Positions 1 through 7,394 of a DNA stretch of 8,926 bases are shown here, in pieces (the stretch's first letter is position 1; each line of letters starts with the position of its first letter). The translations under genes were made by a program, and so were the position numbers. Origin of the DNA: Bacteroidaceae bacterium (GTDB taxonomy: Bacteria > Bacteroidota > Bacteroidia > Bacteroidales > Bacteroidaceae); contig JAFZKR010000004.1 in the NCBI GenBank assembly GCA_017551845.1, positions 1-8,926 on the forward strand, in the 5' to 3' direction. The notes beneath the pieces were generated by a model. That model had not been told where the DNA came from, ran no database searches, and saw nothing but the letters and a program-made list of their open reading frames with translations.

Positions 1-1002
<1,002 letters not shown>

Positions 1003-1020
1003 CTCTCTTACCAATAACGA

Positions 1021-1065
1021 CCACCAACCTACCGGACCTTAAAGCAGGAGGTTGGTGGTTTTTTT
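1021..1065 (+). terminator. Intrinsic terminator after the CE1 esterase
   Basis: A perfect 10-bp inverted repeat (CCACCAACCT at 1021-1030, AGGTTGGTGG at 1049-1058) is followed directly by seven T (1059-1065). The loop is 18 nt, but CCT 1037-1039 can pair with AGG 1046-1048 to extend the hairpin above an internal bulge. It lies 18 nt after the esterase stop codon and fits rho-independent termination of that gene. Only 28 nt separate the T-tract from the next start codon. Confidence 0.88.
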
Positions 1066-1093
1066 ACAGATTCCAAATCTTAAGTATTTTTCA

Positions 1094-2212
1094 ATGAGAA
1101 GACTGCTTTTTTCATTCTTGGCGACACTTACCTTATGCACTGCCATATATGCTGCACAAATTAGTACGCCTGCATCAAACGGGAAAATAACATATATAGG
1201 ACGTACTTTAGCTTCCGACGGAGATGTCAGTTTTGACTGGAGCGCCACATATGCAAGAATAACCTTCCATGGTGATTATCTTGCTGTCCGGGCATCGGAC
1301 TCAGCCAAGGATTACTTCAATGTATGGATTGACCGCGACATGAGTGCCGAGGCCGACAAGGTGCTGTGCCTGAACTCCAAGGATTCCCTGCTCGTTCTTG
1401 TGGAGCCCAAGGATTTCGGGAAGAGCAAAAAGGCCAAAAGCCACACCGTGATTATTCAGAAACGTACTGAAGCTCAACAGGGCAGAGTCACTTTTCATGA
1501 GTTCCTGTCCGACGGTGAACTGCTGCAGGCATCGCCCGTTAAGAAACGGCTCATTGAGTTTGTAGGCGATTCATACACCTGCGGCTATGGCATAGAGAAT
1601 AGCATATCACGTAACCGATATACGCCTGAAACACAGAATACCTCAAAGACTTACGCTGCCTTGATAGCCAGATATTTCGATGCCGATTTCATAACGGTAT
1701 CGCATTCAGGGCAAGGCATCAGCCGTAACTATGATGACTCGGACAGGGCTTCAAGATGGTACATGCCGGACCGTTACACCTGCACGTTCGATATGGCACG
1801 TACCCCCAAATGGACTCCGGGCAACCTGAAACCGGATATCACCATGATTTATCTGGGACAGAATGATTTCTCTACCGAGCGTATGCCCATGCGCGACCCG
1901 TTCAAGCGTAACTACAAGCGGCTTATCAAGGAAATCAAGGACTATTACGGCGAGAACCACCCTATTTTGTGCGTCTCCACCAAGGTAGATAAGCTGCTGT
2001 TCGATTTCGTGCGGGAGTGCGTGGAGGAGTGCGGCTACAGCAATGTATATTATGACGGTATGTTCCAGGCTGTGCATCAGGACAATGACAATGAGCTGGG
2101 TGCTGACTGGCATCCTAACTGGAAGGCGCATATCAAGCTGGCATACGCCCTGATTCCCTATTTCTCGACCATTACCGGCTGGGAGATGCAGCCCGGCAAG
2201 GGGGTTGAATGA
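1094..2212 (+). CDS. Secreted CE2-type SGNH/GDSL acetyl esterase
   Basis: The product is a 372-residue exported esterase. Residues 1-20 form a signal peptide (Arg-Arg, hydrophobic core, cleavage probably after IYA). Residues of about 25-140 fit the N-terminal beta-sheet domain of carbohydrate esterase family 2, and about 150-360 form the SGNH hydrolase domain. Visible blocks are GDS at 158-160 with nucleophile Ser160 (GDSYTCGYG), the SGQG glycine (oxyanion, block II), GQND at 255-258 with Asn257, and ADWHPN with Asp338 and catalytic His340. CE2 enzymes remove acetyl groups from xylan, mannan or similar glycans. The frame is open from an ATG at 1052, but that start lies inside the preceding terminator hairpin and would put 14 residues before the signal peptide, so 1094 is preferred. 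No Shine-Dalgarno or convincing promoter is seen. The neighbouring CE1 esterase suggests a shared polysaccharide target. Confidence 0.9.
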   Translation: MRRLLFSFLATLTLCTAIYAAQISTPASNGKITYIGRTLASDGDVSFDWSATYARITFHGDYLAVRASDSAKDYFNVWIDRDMSAEADKVLCLNSKDSLLVLVEPKDFGKSKKAKSHTVIIQKRTEAQQGRVTFHEFLSDGELLQASPVKKRLIEFVGDSYTCGYGIENSISRNRYTPETQNTSKTYAALIARYFDADFITVSHSGQGISRNYDDSDRASRWYMPDRYTCTFDMARTPKWTPGNLKPDITMIYLGQNDFSTERMPMRDPFKRNYKRLIKEIKDYYGENHPILCVSTKVDKLLFDFVRECVEECGYSNVYYDGMFQAVHQDNDNELGADWHPNWKAHIKLAYALIPYFSTITGWEMQPGKGVE

Positions 2213-2274
2213 GAAATATGGGCAGTGCAACACGTTTTTTTCAAAGAAAGGTTCTTGGTTTGAGATTTTTTGGT

Positions 2275-2282
2275 TACCTTTG
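2275..2282 (+). promoter_or_regulatory. Bacteroidota -7 promoter element for tRNA-Cys
   Basis: TACCTTTG at 2275-2282 matches the Bacteroides consensus TAnnTTTG exactly and lies 28 nt before the mature tRNA 5' end. A convincing -33 TTTG at the usual spacing is missing. The nearest candidates are TTGG at 2255-2258 (16-nt gap) and TTTG at 2259-2262 (12-nt gap). Transcription would start around 2289, leaving a short 5' leader to be trimmed by RNase P. Confidence 0.68.
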
Positions 2283-2310
2283 CAACCGCAATCTACGGAA
2301 CAATGATTTT

Positions 2311-2384
2311 GGTACCTTGACCGAGCGGCTAGGTATCGGTCTGCAAAACCGAGTACGGCGGTTCGAGTCCGCCAGGTACCTCCA
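2311..2384 (+). tRNA. tRNA-Cys (anticodon GCA)
   Basis: The 74-nt gene folds as a full cloverleaf. The acceptor stem is GGTACCT (2311-2317) with AGGTACC (2374-2380). The anticodon stem TCGGT/ACCGA encloses the loop CTGCAAA, with anticodon GCA at 2343-2345. The T arm is GGCGG-TTCGAGT-CCGCC (2357-2373). The variable loop has four bases. The D stem has three good pairs (ACC with GGT) and a G.A mismatch at the fourth, much like the mismatch known from E. coli tRNA-Cys. The discriminator base is T (2381), the cysteinyl-tRNA synthetase identity base, and CCA is encoded at 2382-2384. It decodes UGC and UGU. It appears to be a single-gene transcript with its own promoter and terminator. Confidence 0.97.
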
Positions 2385-2416
2385 GAAAAAATCCGGTTTA
2401 TAGACCGGATTTTTTC
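2385..2416 (+). terminator. Intrinsic terminator of tRNA-Cys
   Basis: A perfect 13-bp inverted repeat (2385-2397 with 2404-2416) has a 6-nt loop TTATAG. The GC core is TCCGGT/ACCGGA, and the outer part pairs six A with six T, so the T-run forms part of the stem. It begins at the base after the tRNA CCA. The symmetric A/T flanks would let it work from either strand, although no minus-strand gene is seen nearby. Confidence 0.9.
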
Positions 2417-2439
2417 TTGGTGGAACTTGGAATACCTAT

Positions 2440-2447
2440 TATTTTTG
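2440..2447 (+). promoter_or_regulatory. Bacteroidota -7 promoter element for menA-menG
   Basis: TATTTTTG at 2440-2447 is an exact match to TAnnTTTG, 16 nt before the menA ATG. A -33-like TTGG sits at 2417-2420, a 19-nt gap close to the spacing usual for Bacteroides promoters and directly after the tRNA terminator. Transcription would start near 2454, giving menA a leader of only about 10 nt with no Shine-Dalgarno sequence. Confidence 0.65.
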
Positions 2448-2463
2448 CATCAAATAATATGCT

Positions 2464-3363
2464 ATGACTTTAAAAGACGTCATTCGTTCCATGCGGCTTA
2501 GGACACTGCCACTTTCAACGGCAGGAATTACACTAGGGTTGATGCTGGCCAGCAAAGAGATGAATGTACGTTGGTATATCATTCTGCTTACTGTACTGAC
2601 TACCATATCCCTGCAGATACTCTCCAACATGTCCAATGAACTGGGCGACTGGCTGAGCGGCGTGGATTCCGCTGACCGCGAGGGTCCTAAATACAGTTTA
2701 AGTGAAGGCGGTCTGACTGAGGCGAGCCTGCGCAGTTGCATAAGTATAATGATGCTTGTGTGCTGTATTCTTGGGCTGTCCATGATACGCGCTTCGTTCG
2801 GAACTGTTTTCAGGATTGAGTCACTGGCCCTGATTGCCCTGGGGGCTTTGGCCATCTGGGCAGCAATGCACTACACTTTGGGAAAAAAGCCGTACGGATA
2901 CAGGGGATTGGGCGACCTTTTCGTGTTCATATTCTTCGGGATGGTACCGGTATCCGGAGGTTACTTTGTCGCCCTTCATCATATTGACCCATGGACTTTT
3001 GTGCCAGGATCAGCAATAGGACTATTCAGCATGGGAGTTCTGAACGTGAACAACATAAGGGACATGAAATCCGATGCCGCAAACCGGGTTACAGTTCCCC
3101 TCAAGATAGGTGAGCGGGCAGCCAAGATATACCACATCACTCTGATTGCAGGCGGATGGTGCCTTATGGTTCTTTTTACCATACTTCGCACACATGGTTG
3201 GGTTCCGTACTTGTATGTCCTGACTCTGCCGCTCTATGTGATGCATGTGAGCGGCGTATGGAAACGTACCGGACGTTCACTGGACCCGATGCTTCCCATT
3301 CTGGTCATATCGACATTTCTGTTCTCCGTACTTGCCGGAACAGGATTTATTCTTCAACATTGA
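2464..3363 (+). CDS. menA: 1,4-dihydroxy-2-naphthoate polyprenyltransferase MenA
   Basis: The 299-residue product is an integral membrane prenyltransferase of the UbiA superfamily. MenA attaches a polyprenyl chain to 1,4-dihydroxy-2-naphthoate, giving demethylmenaquinone. Two Asp-rich motifs that bind Mg-prenyl diphosphate are visible: Asn58...Asp62...Asp68 (NELGDWLSGVD) and NNIRDMKSD with Asp200 and Asp204. The family's YRGLGDLFVFIFFG stretch lies at about 146-159. About eight or nine hydrophobic segments span the chain, and the length is normal for MenA (about 300). The ATG at 2464 is chosen because the ATG at 2459, in another frame, hits a stop after two codons. menG follows 5 nt after the stop, so two consecutive menaquinone steps are co-transcribed and probably translationally coupled. 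Confidence 0.94.
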   Translation: MTLKDVIRSMRLRTLPLSTAGITLGLMLASKEMNVRWYIILLTVLTTISLQILSNMSNELGDWLSGVDSADREGPKYSLSEGGLTEASLRSCISIMMLVCCILGLSMIRASFGTVFRIESLALIALGALAIWAAMHYTLGKKPYGYRGLGDLFVFIFFGMVPVSGGYFVALHHIDPWTFVPGSAIGLFSMGVLNVNNIRDMKSDAANRVTVPLKIGERAAKIYHITLIAGGWCLMVLFTILRTHGWVPYLYVLTLPLYVMHVSGVWKRTGRSLDPMLPILVISTFLFSVLAGTGFILQH

Positions 3364-3368
3364 CCATT

Positions 3369-4058
3369 ATGCCTGACAAAGAAAAGATACGGAAACTGTT
3401 TGACGACATAGCTCCACAATACGACAGTTTCAACCACAAATCATCATTCGGAACAGACCGTTCCTGGCGCCGAAAGGCGGTAATGGAGATAGCAGACACC
3501 GACTCTCCCATAAACGTTTTGGATGTGGCAACCGGTACTGCCGATTTTGCGATTGCAGTTTCCCGGCAAGCAGCACCCGGCTCCCATGTAACAGGTATTG
3601 ATATCTCAGAGAGTATGCTCGAAATCGGACGCGACAAGAGCAAGGGGTTGCCTATTGATTTCATGACGGCACAGGCGGAAGCGCTGCCCTTCCCGAACTG
3701 TACGTTTGATCGTGTTTGTGTGGCTTTCGGAGTACGTAATTTTGAAGATCGTATGAAGGGGCTGTCCGAGATGTGTCGAGTTCTTAAAAAGGGTGGGAAA
3801 CTGGTAATATTGGAGCTCTCCTATCCCAAGAACAAGTTGATACGTGCTTTCTTCAAGTTATATGCCCTGAAAATATTACCAAAGATAGGAATACGAATGA
3901 CTGGTAATGCCAATGCATTTAACTACCTTCCTGAATCGATACTCATATTTCCCTTGCCTCATGAATTCATGCCCATGCTGAACCAGGCAGGCTTCAATAA
4001 GGTGCGTCATTCACAGTTCATGTTTGGTATATGCCGTATGTACGTGGCATACAAATAA
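3369..4058 (+). CDS. menG: Demethylmenaquinone methyltransferase MenG/UbiE
   Basis: This 229-residue, SAM-dependent class I methyltransferase converts demethylmenaquinone to menaquinone, the last step of the pathway. The N-terminal IRKLFDDIAPQYD motif (7-19) is typical of the UbiE/MenG family. SAM motif I is VLDVATGTADF (50-60), the ribose-binding acidic residue is in GIDIS (Asp78), the family signature is FDRVCVAFGVRNFED (113-127), and the second signature region is RVLKKGGKLVILEL (137-150). The frame is open for 71 codons upstream into menA, but the ATG at 3369, just after the menA stop, gives the normal family length and start. With menA and no ubiquinone gene in view, menaquinone rather than ubiquinone is the likely product (inference). 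The gene may be called ubiE in other annotations. Confidence 0.95.
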   Translation: MPDKEKIRKLFDDIAPQYDSFNHKSSFGTDRSWRRKAVMEIADTDSPINVLDVATGTADFAIAVSRQAAPGSHVTGIDISESMLEIGRDKSKGLPIDFMTAQAEALPFPNCTFDRVCVAFGVRNFEDRMKGLSEMCRVLKKGGKLVILELSYPKNKLIRAFFKLYALKILPKIGIRMTGNANAFNYLPESILIFPLPHEFMPMLNQAGFNKVRHSQFMFGICRMYVAYK

Positions 4059-4062
4059 TCAT

Positions 4063-4070
4063 TATCTTTG
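4063..4070 (+). promoter_or_regulatory. Bacteroidota -7 promoter element before the lipoprotein gene
   Basis: TATCTTTG at 4063-4070 matches TAnnTTTG exactly and lies in the 54-nt gap after menG. Transcription from it would begin near 4077, about 36 nt before the chosen lipoprotein start at 4113. It would exclude the earlier in-frame ATG at 4071 and the one at 4068. No good -33 TTTG is found at normal spacing, so the promoter may be weak or need an activator. Confidence 0.55.
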
Positions 4071-4112
4071 CATGTAAATATAAAAATAGGTGTTATTCAA
4101 CAGTCAACTGAT

Positions 4113-4871
4113 ATGAAAAGAAACTGTTTCCATACGACTAGTGTTCTTATAGCGCTCATAATCCTGGCATTGTCCGGGTGCAAAAAGGAGGATGAGTACG
4201 CCATCCCTATGAGCGACCTTGAAAACGGCATCATCGAAATAACATGTGCCGACGGCAAGACCGTTAAGGTAGTGGACTTGGGCATCCCGTTCGGTACCCT
4301 ATGGGCAAATTGTAATCTGGGAGCCACAAGTCCTGAACAGGCTGGTTCATTCTTCGCTTGGGGAGAGACATCGGTCAAGACCGAATATACGGACAAGAAT
4401 TACAAGTTTAATGATACCCAAAAAAAGAAAACACTCAACAAGTACATACCAATTATAGGTGAGGTAAACTATGACGGCAAGAAAAACCTTGAACCTCAGG
4501 ACGATGCCGCAACTGTCCTGCTGGGAGACGAATGGCATACCCCTACTCTGAAGGACTTTCAGGATCTGCTAGACTGTACTGATAAGACTTGGTGCAAACT
4601 CAACGGAGTATGGGGATATAAATTCACAGGCACAAGAAAAGGATTTGAGAACAACAGCATATTCATTGCCGCAGCCGGTTGTATGGACTACGAAGAACTA
4701 CTGTTTGAAGACGAGTATGGTCTATATTGGAGTTCCACTGTTGACAATGGTGATTATAATTGCGCCAAGATTCTCTGGCTTGATAACAAAAACGGTAATA
4801 ACGTGACCGTACAGAACTCCATCAAAGACCGTTACAACGGACTTCCTATACGGCCGATAACTACGAAATAA
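4113..4871 (+). CDS. Surface lipoprotein with FISUMP-like VDLG domain
   Basis: The 252-residue product is a predicted lipoprotein of unknown function. Residues 1-22 form a type II signal peptide with lipobox LSGC (Cys23). The residues after Cys23 are KKEDE, fitting the X-K-(D/E)2 export signal that carries lipoproteins to the cell surface in Bacteroidota. The rest resembles the FISUMP/major-paralogous-domain family common in Bacteroidales and Fibrobacter: VVDLGIPFGTLWANCNLGA (53-71), FAWGET (81-86), a DAA...W.TP region (131-144), the IFIAAAGC core (183-190), GLYWSST (203-209) and a C-terminal GLPIRPI (243-249). I know no biochemical activity for this domain. The frame is open from 4068, but the signal peptide and the upstream -7 box favour 4113. 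marC-like follows after 13 nt, so the two may share a transcript. Confidence 0.82.
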   Translation: MKRNCFHTTSVLIALIILALSGCKKEDEYAIPMSDLENGIIEITCADGKTVKVVDLGIPFGTLWANCNLGATSPEQAGSFFAWGETSVKTEYTDKNYKFNDTQKKKTLNKYIPIIGEVNYDGKKNLEPQDDAATVLLGDEWHTPTLKDFQDLLDCTDKTWCKLNGVWGYKFTGTRKGFENNSIFIAAAGCMDYEELLFEDEYGLYWSSTVDNGDYNCAKILWLDNKNGNNVTVQNSIKDRYNGLPIRPITTK

Positions 4872-4884
4872 TTAAAAGAAGGCT

Positions 4885-5466
4885 ATGGATATTAGTTTTA
4901 AGGAAATAGCGGGTGCCTTTGTAGTCTTATTCGCAATTCTGGATATAACAGGCTCCATACCTATAATTATCGATCTTCAGCACAAGACAGGAAAAGTCCC
5001 GGCTCTAAAGGTCACTATGATTTCCTGGATTATGCTGACAATTATCTATTTCCTGGGCGACGGAGTGCTTTCGCTATTCGGTGTTGACATTGAATCATTT
5101 GCTGTAGCAGGTTCCATAATCATACTCGCAATCGGTTTTGAGATGACATTCGACATAACCATATTCAAATACGATGCAGGACCCAAGGAGGTCTCCTCAT
5201 TCGTGCCGTTGGTTTTCCCGTTAATAGTGGGAGCAGGCTCGTTCACAACACTACTCTCTCTGAAGGCTGAGTATGCGGCAATCAATATTATGATAGCTCT
5301 ACTACTGAATATGGCATTTATTTTCGTGGTTCTCAGGTCAATCAGCCGTATAGAAAAGATTCTTGGTCCCGGTCTGATTTATGTTCTGCGCAAGTTTTTC
5401 GGAATTATCCTGCTGGCCATCGCTGTGAAGCTGTTCACAAGTAATATAGGACATCTAATAAGCTAA
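4885..5466 (+). CDS. MarC-family (UPF0056) integral membrane protein
   Basis: The 193-residue protein is almost wholly hydrophobic, with about six membrane segments. The N-terminal region (AFVVLFAILDITGSIPIIID) has the small-residue/Pro pattern of the MarC/UPF0056 family, and SSFVPLVFPLIVGAGSFTTLL at about 105-125 matches its second conserved, repeat-like half. Length is normal for the family (about 200). The family's function is not established; the old link to multiple antibiotic resistance in E. coli was withdrawn, so no resistance role should be assumed. An AGAAGG at 4877-4882 lies only 2 nt before the ATG, too close to be a normal Shine-Dalgarno. phoH starts 7 nt after the stop, and the lipoprotein gene ends 13 nt before the start. 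Confidence 0.88.
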   Translation: MDISFKEIAGAFVVLFAILDITGSIPIIIDLQHKTGKVPALKVTMISWIMLTIIYFLGDGVLSLFGVDIESFAVAGSIIILAIGFEMTFDITIFKYDAGPKEVSSFVPLVFPLIVGAGSFTTLLSLKAEYAAINIMIALLLNMAFIFVVLRSISRIEKILGPGLIYVLRKFFGIILLAIAVKLFTSNIGHLIS

Positions 5467-5473
5467 TACGGAA

Positions 5474-6454
5474 ATGTTGGAAAAGCACATTGTTCTGAAC
5501 GATGCCGATCCCGCAGTCTTCTACGGAGTCAACAACACCAATATACAGTTACTCAAGGCGCTGTTTCCCAAGTTGCGCATAGTTGCCCGCGGTAATGTGC
5601 TTCGTATCATGGGTAATGAGGACGAAACTACCTGTTTTGAACAGACGGTATTCAAACTTGAACAATACTGCTCCAAATACAACTCACTCAAGGAGGAAAT
5701 TATCGTTGACATAGTGAACGGCCAGGAACCAGGAGGAGAAATGAATTCCGATGTCATATTATTCGGTGTGACTGGCCGCCCTATCCTGCCCCGTAGTATA
5801 AACCAGAAAAAACTGGTGACTGATTATGCCACTCACGATATGCTGTTTGCCATCGGTCCGGCAGGTTCAGGAAAAACTTATACTGCAATTTCGCTTGCCG
5901 TACGTGCCCTCAAGAACAAGGAGGTGAAGCGTATTGTGCTATGTCGTCCTGCTGTTGAGGCAGGTGAGAAGCTTGGTTTCCTGCCCGGCGATATGCGTGA
6001 AAAGATTGACCCGTTCCTTCAGCCTCTCTACGACGCGCTCCAGGATATGATTCCTACAGCCAAACTCAAGGAGTACATGGAGCTCAACATCATACAGATT
6101 GCCCCGCTTGCATTCATGCGTGGACGCACCTTGAATGACGCCGTAGTGATACTTGATGAAGCCCAGAACACCACCCCCCAACAGATCAAGATGTTTCTTA
6201 CCCGCATGGGCTGGAACACCAAGATGATAGTGACAGGTGACCTCACCCAGATTGACCTGCCGCCCACACAAATATCAGGCCTGGTGCAGGCTCTTGATAT
6301 TCTGGAAGGGATTGAGGGTCTGAGTATAATACGCATGACCAAGAAGGACATTGTACGCCACAAGCTGGTTACCCGCGTTGTAGATGCGTATGACCGCTAC
6401 GAGCAGGCACACAAGACAGACAAAAGAACAACAAATAAATATAATAATGAGTAA
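5474..6454 (+). CDS. phoH: PhoH-like P-loop ATPase
   Basis: The 326-residue protein has a KH-like N-terminal region (about 15-80, including [14 protein letters not shown]), then a PhoH ATPase domain (about 105-310). The Walker A motif is GPAGSGKT (128-135), Walker B is VVILDEAQN (224-232), and the sensor-type [11 protein letters not shown] is at 251-261. The conserved [17 protein letters not shown] stretch (157-173) and [11 protein letters not shown] (212-222) are hallmarks of PhoH/PhoL proteins. These are cytosolic ATPases related to helicase cores and linked to RNA metabolism or phosphate stress in some bacteria; the precise role is not settled. The length is typical. The stop codon overlaps the start of purC by 8 nt (ATGAGTAA), indicating translational coupling. 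Confidence 0.95.
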   Translation: MLEKHIVLNDADPAVFYGVNNTNIQLLKALFPKLRIVARGNVLRIMGNEDETTCFEQTVFKLEQYCSKYNSLKEEIIVDIVNGQEPGGEMNSDVILFGVTGRPILPRSINQKKLVTDYATHDMLFAIGPAGSGKTYTAISLAVRALKNKEVKRIVLCRPAVEAGEKLGFLPGDMREKIDPFLQPLYDALQDMIPTAKLKEYMELNIIQIAPLAFMRGRTLNDAVVILDEAQNTTPQQIKMFLTRMGWNTKMIVTGDLTQIDLPPTQISGLVQALDILEGIEGLSIIRMTKKDIVRHKLVTRVVDAYDRYEQAHKTDKRTTNKYNNE

Positions 6455-7394
6455 CTCACTTACTAGAACTGACTTCAACTTCAAAGGACAGAAAAGTGTC
6501 TATCACGGCAAGGTACGTGACGTATATAACATTGATGATGACCTGATGGTTATGGTAGCCACAGACCGTATATCGGCTTTTGACGTTATACTACCCAAGG
6601 GTATTCCTTTTAAGGGACAGGTGCTCAACCAGATTGCAGCCAAGTTCCTGGATGCCACAGCCGACATCTGCCCCAACTGGAAACTGGCTACCCCAGACCC
6701 AATGGTAACAGTAGGCCTTAAGTGTGAGGGTTTCCGCGTTGAGATGATCATACGCGGTTATCTGACCGGTTCCGCGTGGCGTGACTACAAGGCCGGATGC
6801 CGTAACCTGTGCGGTAACATACTGCCCGAGGGCATGAAGGAGAACCAGAAGTTTGCCGAGCCCCTTATCACCCCCACAACCAAGGCTGACGAGGGCCATG
6901 ATGAAAATATCTCCAAGGAGCAGATAATTGCCCAAGGTCTGGTAAGCAAGGAGGATTACGAGGTTATGGAGCGCTACACACGCGCCCTGTTCCAGCGCGG
7001 AACCGAGATTGCTGCACAGAAAGGCCTCATACTGGTTGATACCAAGTATGAGTTCGGTAAGCGTGACGGCAAGGTTTATCTGATTGATGAGATTCATACC
7101 CCCGACAGTTCACGTTACTTCTACGCTGAAGGCTATCAGGAGAAGTTTGAGAAAGGTGAGCCCCAGAAACAGCTCTCAAAGGAGTTCGTTCGCCAGTGGC
7201 TCATTGAGCACAACTTCATGAACCAGCCCGGTCAGGTTATGCCCGAGATTACCGACGCATACGCTGAGACCGTTTCTGAGCGTTACATTGAGCTCTATGA
7301 GCACATCGTAGGTGAAAAGTTCGTGAAGGAAAGCGGCACAGACCTGGCTGCCCGTATTGAAAAGAACGTAACTGACTGGTTGAGCAAGAGATAA
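6447..7394 (+). CDS. purC: SAICAR synthetase PurC
   Basis: The 315-residue cytosolic enzyme joins CAIR and L-aspartate using ATP to form SAICAR in de novo purine synthesis. The ATP-binding start GKVRDVY (21-27), the DRISAFDV motif (40-47), [11 protein letters not shown] (104-114) around the substrate-binding loop, and [11 protein letters not shown] (194-204) followed by [14 protein letters not shown] (212-225) are all clear. At 315 residues it is the longer form of the family, compared with about 237 in E. coli, and this form is usual in Bacteroidota. The frame is open from 6384, but the ATG at 6447 gives the normal N-terminus and sits after an A/T-rich leader (ACAAATAAATATAATA). Start and stop overlap both neighbours: 8 nt with phoH and 1 nt (TAATG) with aroE. 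Confidence 0.97.
   Translation: MSNSLTRTDFNFKGQKSVYHGKVRDVYNIDDDLMVMVATDRISAFDVILPKGIPFKGQVLNQIAAKFLDATADICPNWKLATPDPMVTVGLKCEGFRVEMIIRGYLTGSAWRDYKAGCRNLCGNILPEGMKENQKFAEPLITPTTKADEGHDENISKEQIIAQGLVSKEDYEVMERYTRALFQRGTEIAAQKGLILVDTKYEFGKRDGKVYLIDEIHTPDSSRYFYAEGYQEKFEKGEPQKQLSKEFVRQWLIEHNFMNQPGQVMPEITDAYAETVSERYIELYEHIVGEKFVKESGTDLAARIEKNVTDWLSKR

Noticed and set aside
1751..2233. Minus-strand 160-codon open frame
   Set aside because: It lies over the catalytic domain of the CE2 esterase and shows no recognisable domain.
2241..2258. Small hairpin AAGAA/TTCTT upstream of the tRNA promoter
   Set aside because: The 5-bp A/T-rich stem is too weak to call a terminator or regulator for the CE2 gene.
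2311..2384. tRNA-Cys as an integration site for a mobile element
   Set aside because: No repeated copy of the tRNA 3' end, integrase or other mobile gene was seen in the window.
2209..2403. Plus-strand 64-codon open frame
   Set aside because: It spans the tRNA-Cys gene, its promoter and half of its terminator; coding is not plausible.
3156..3368. N-terminal extension of MenG to 300 residues
   Set aside because: It overlaps the end of menA in another frame, and the start at 3369 gives the normal MenG N-terminus.
4877..4882. AGAAGG as Shine-Dalgarno for the MarC-like gene
   Set aside because: It lies only 2 nt from the ATG, too close for normal use, and Bacteroidota rarely depend on such sites.
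6384..6446. Upstream start for PurC
   Set aside because: It would overlap the conserved end of phoH by 71 nt and add residues not expected in the family; 6447 fits better.
6591..7097. Minus-strand 168-codon open frame
   Set aside because: It lies wholly inside purC, whose motifs and length are unmistakable.
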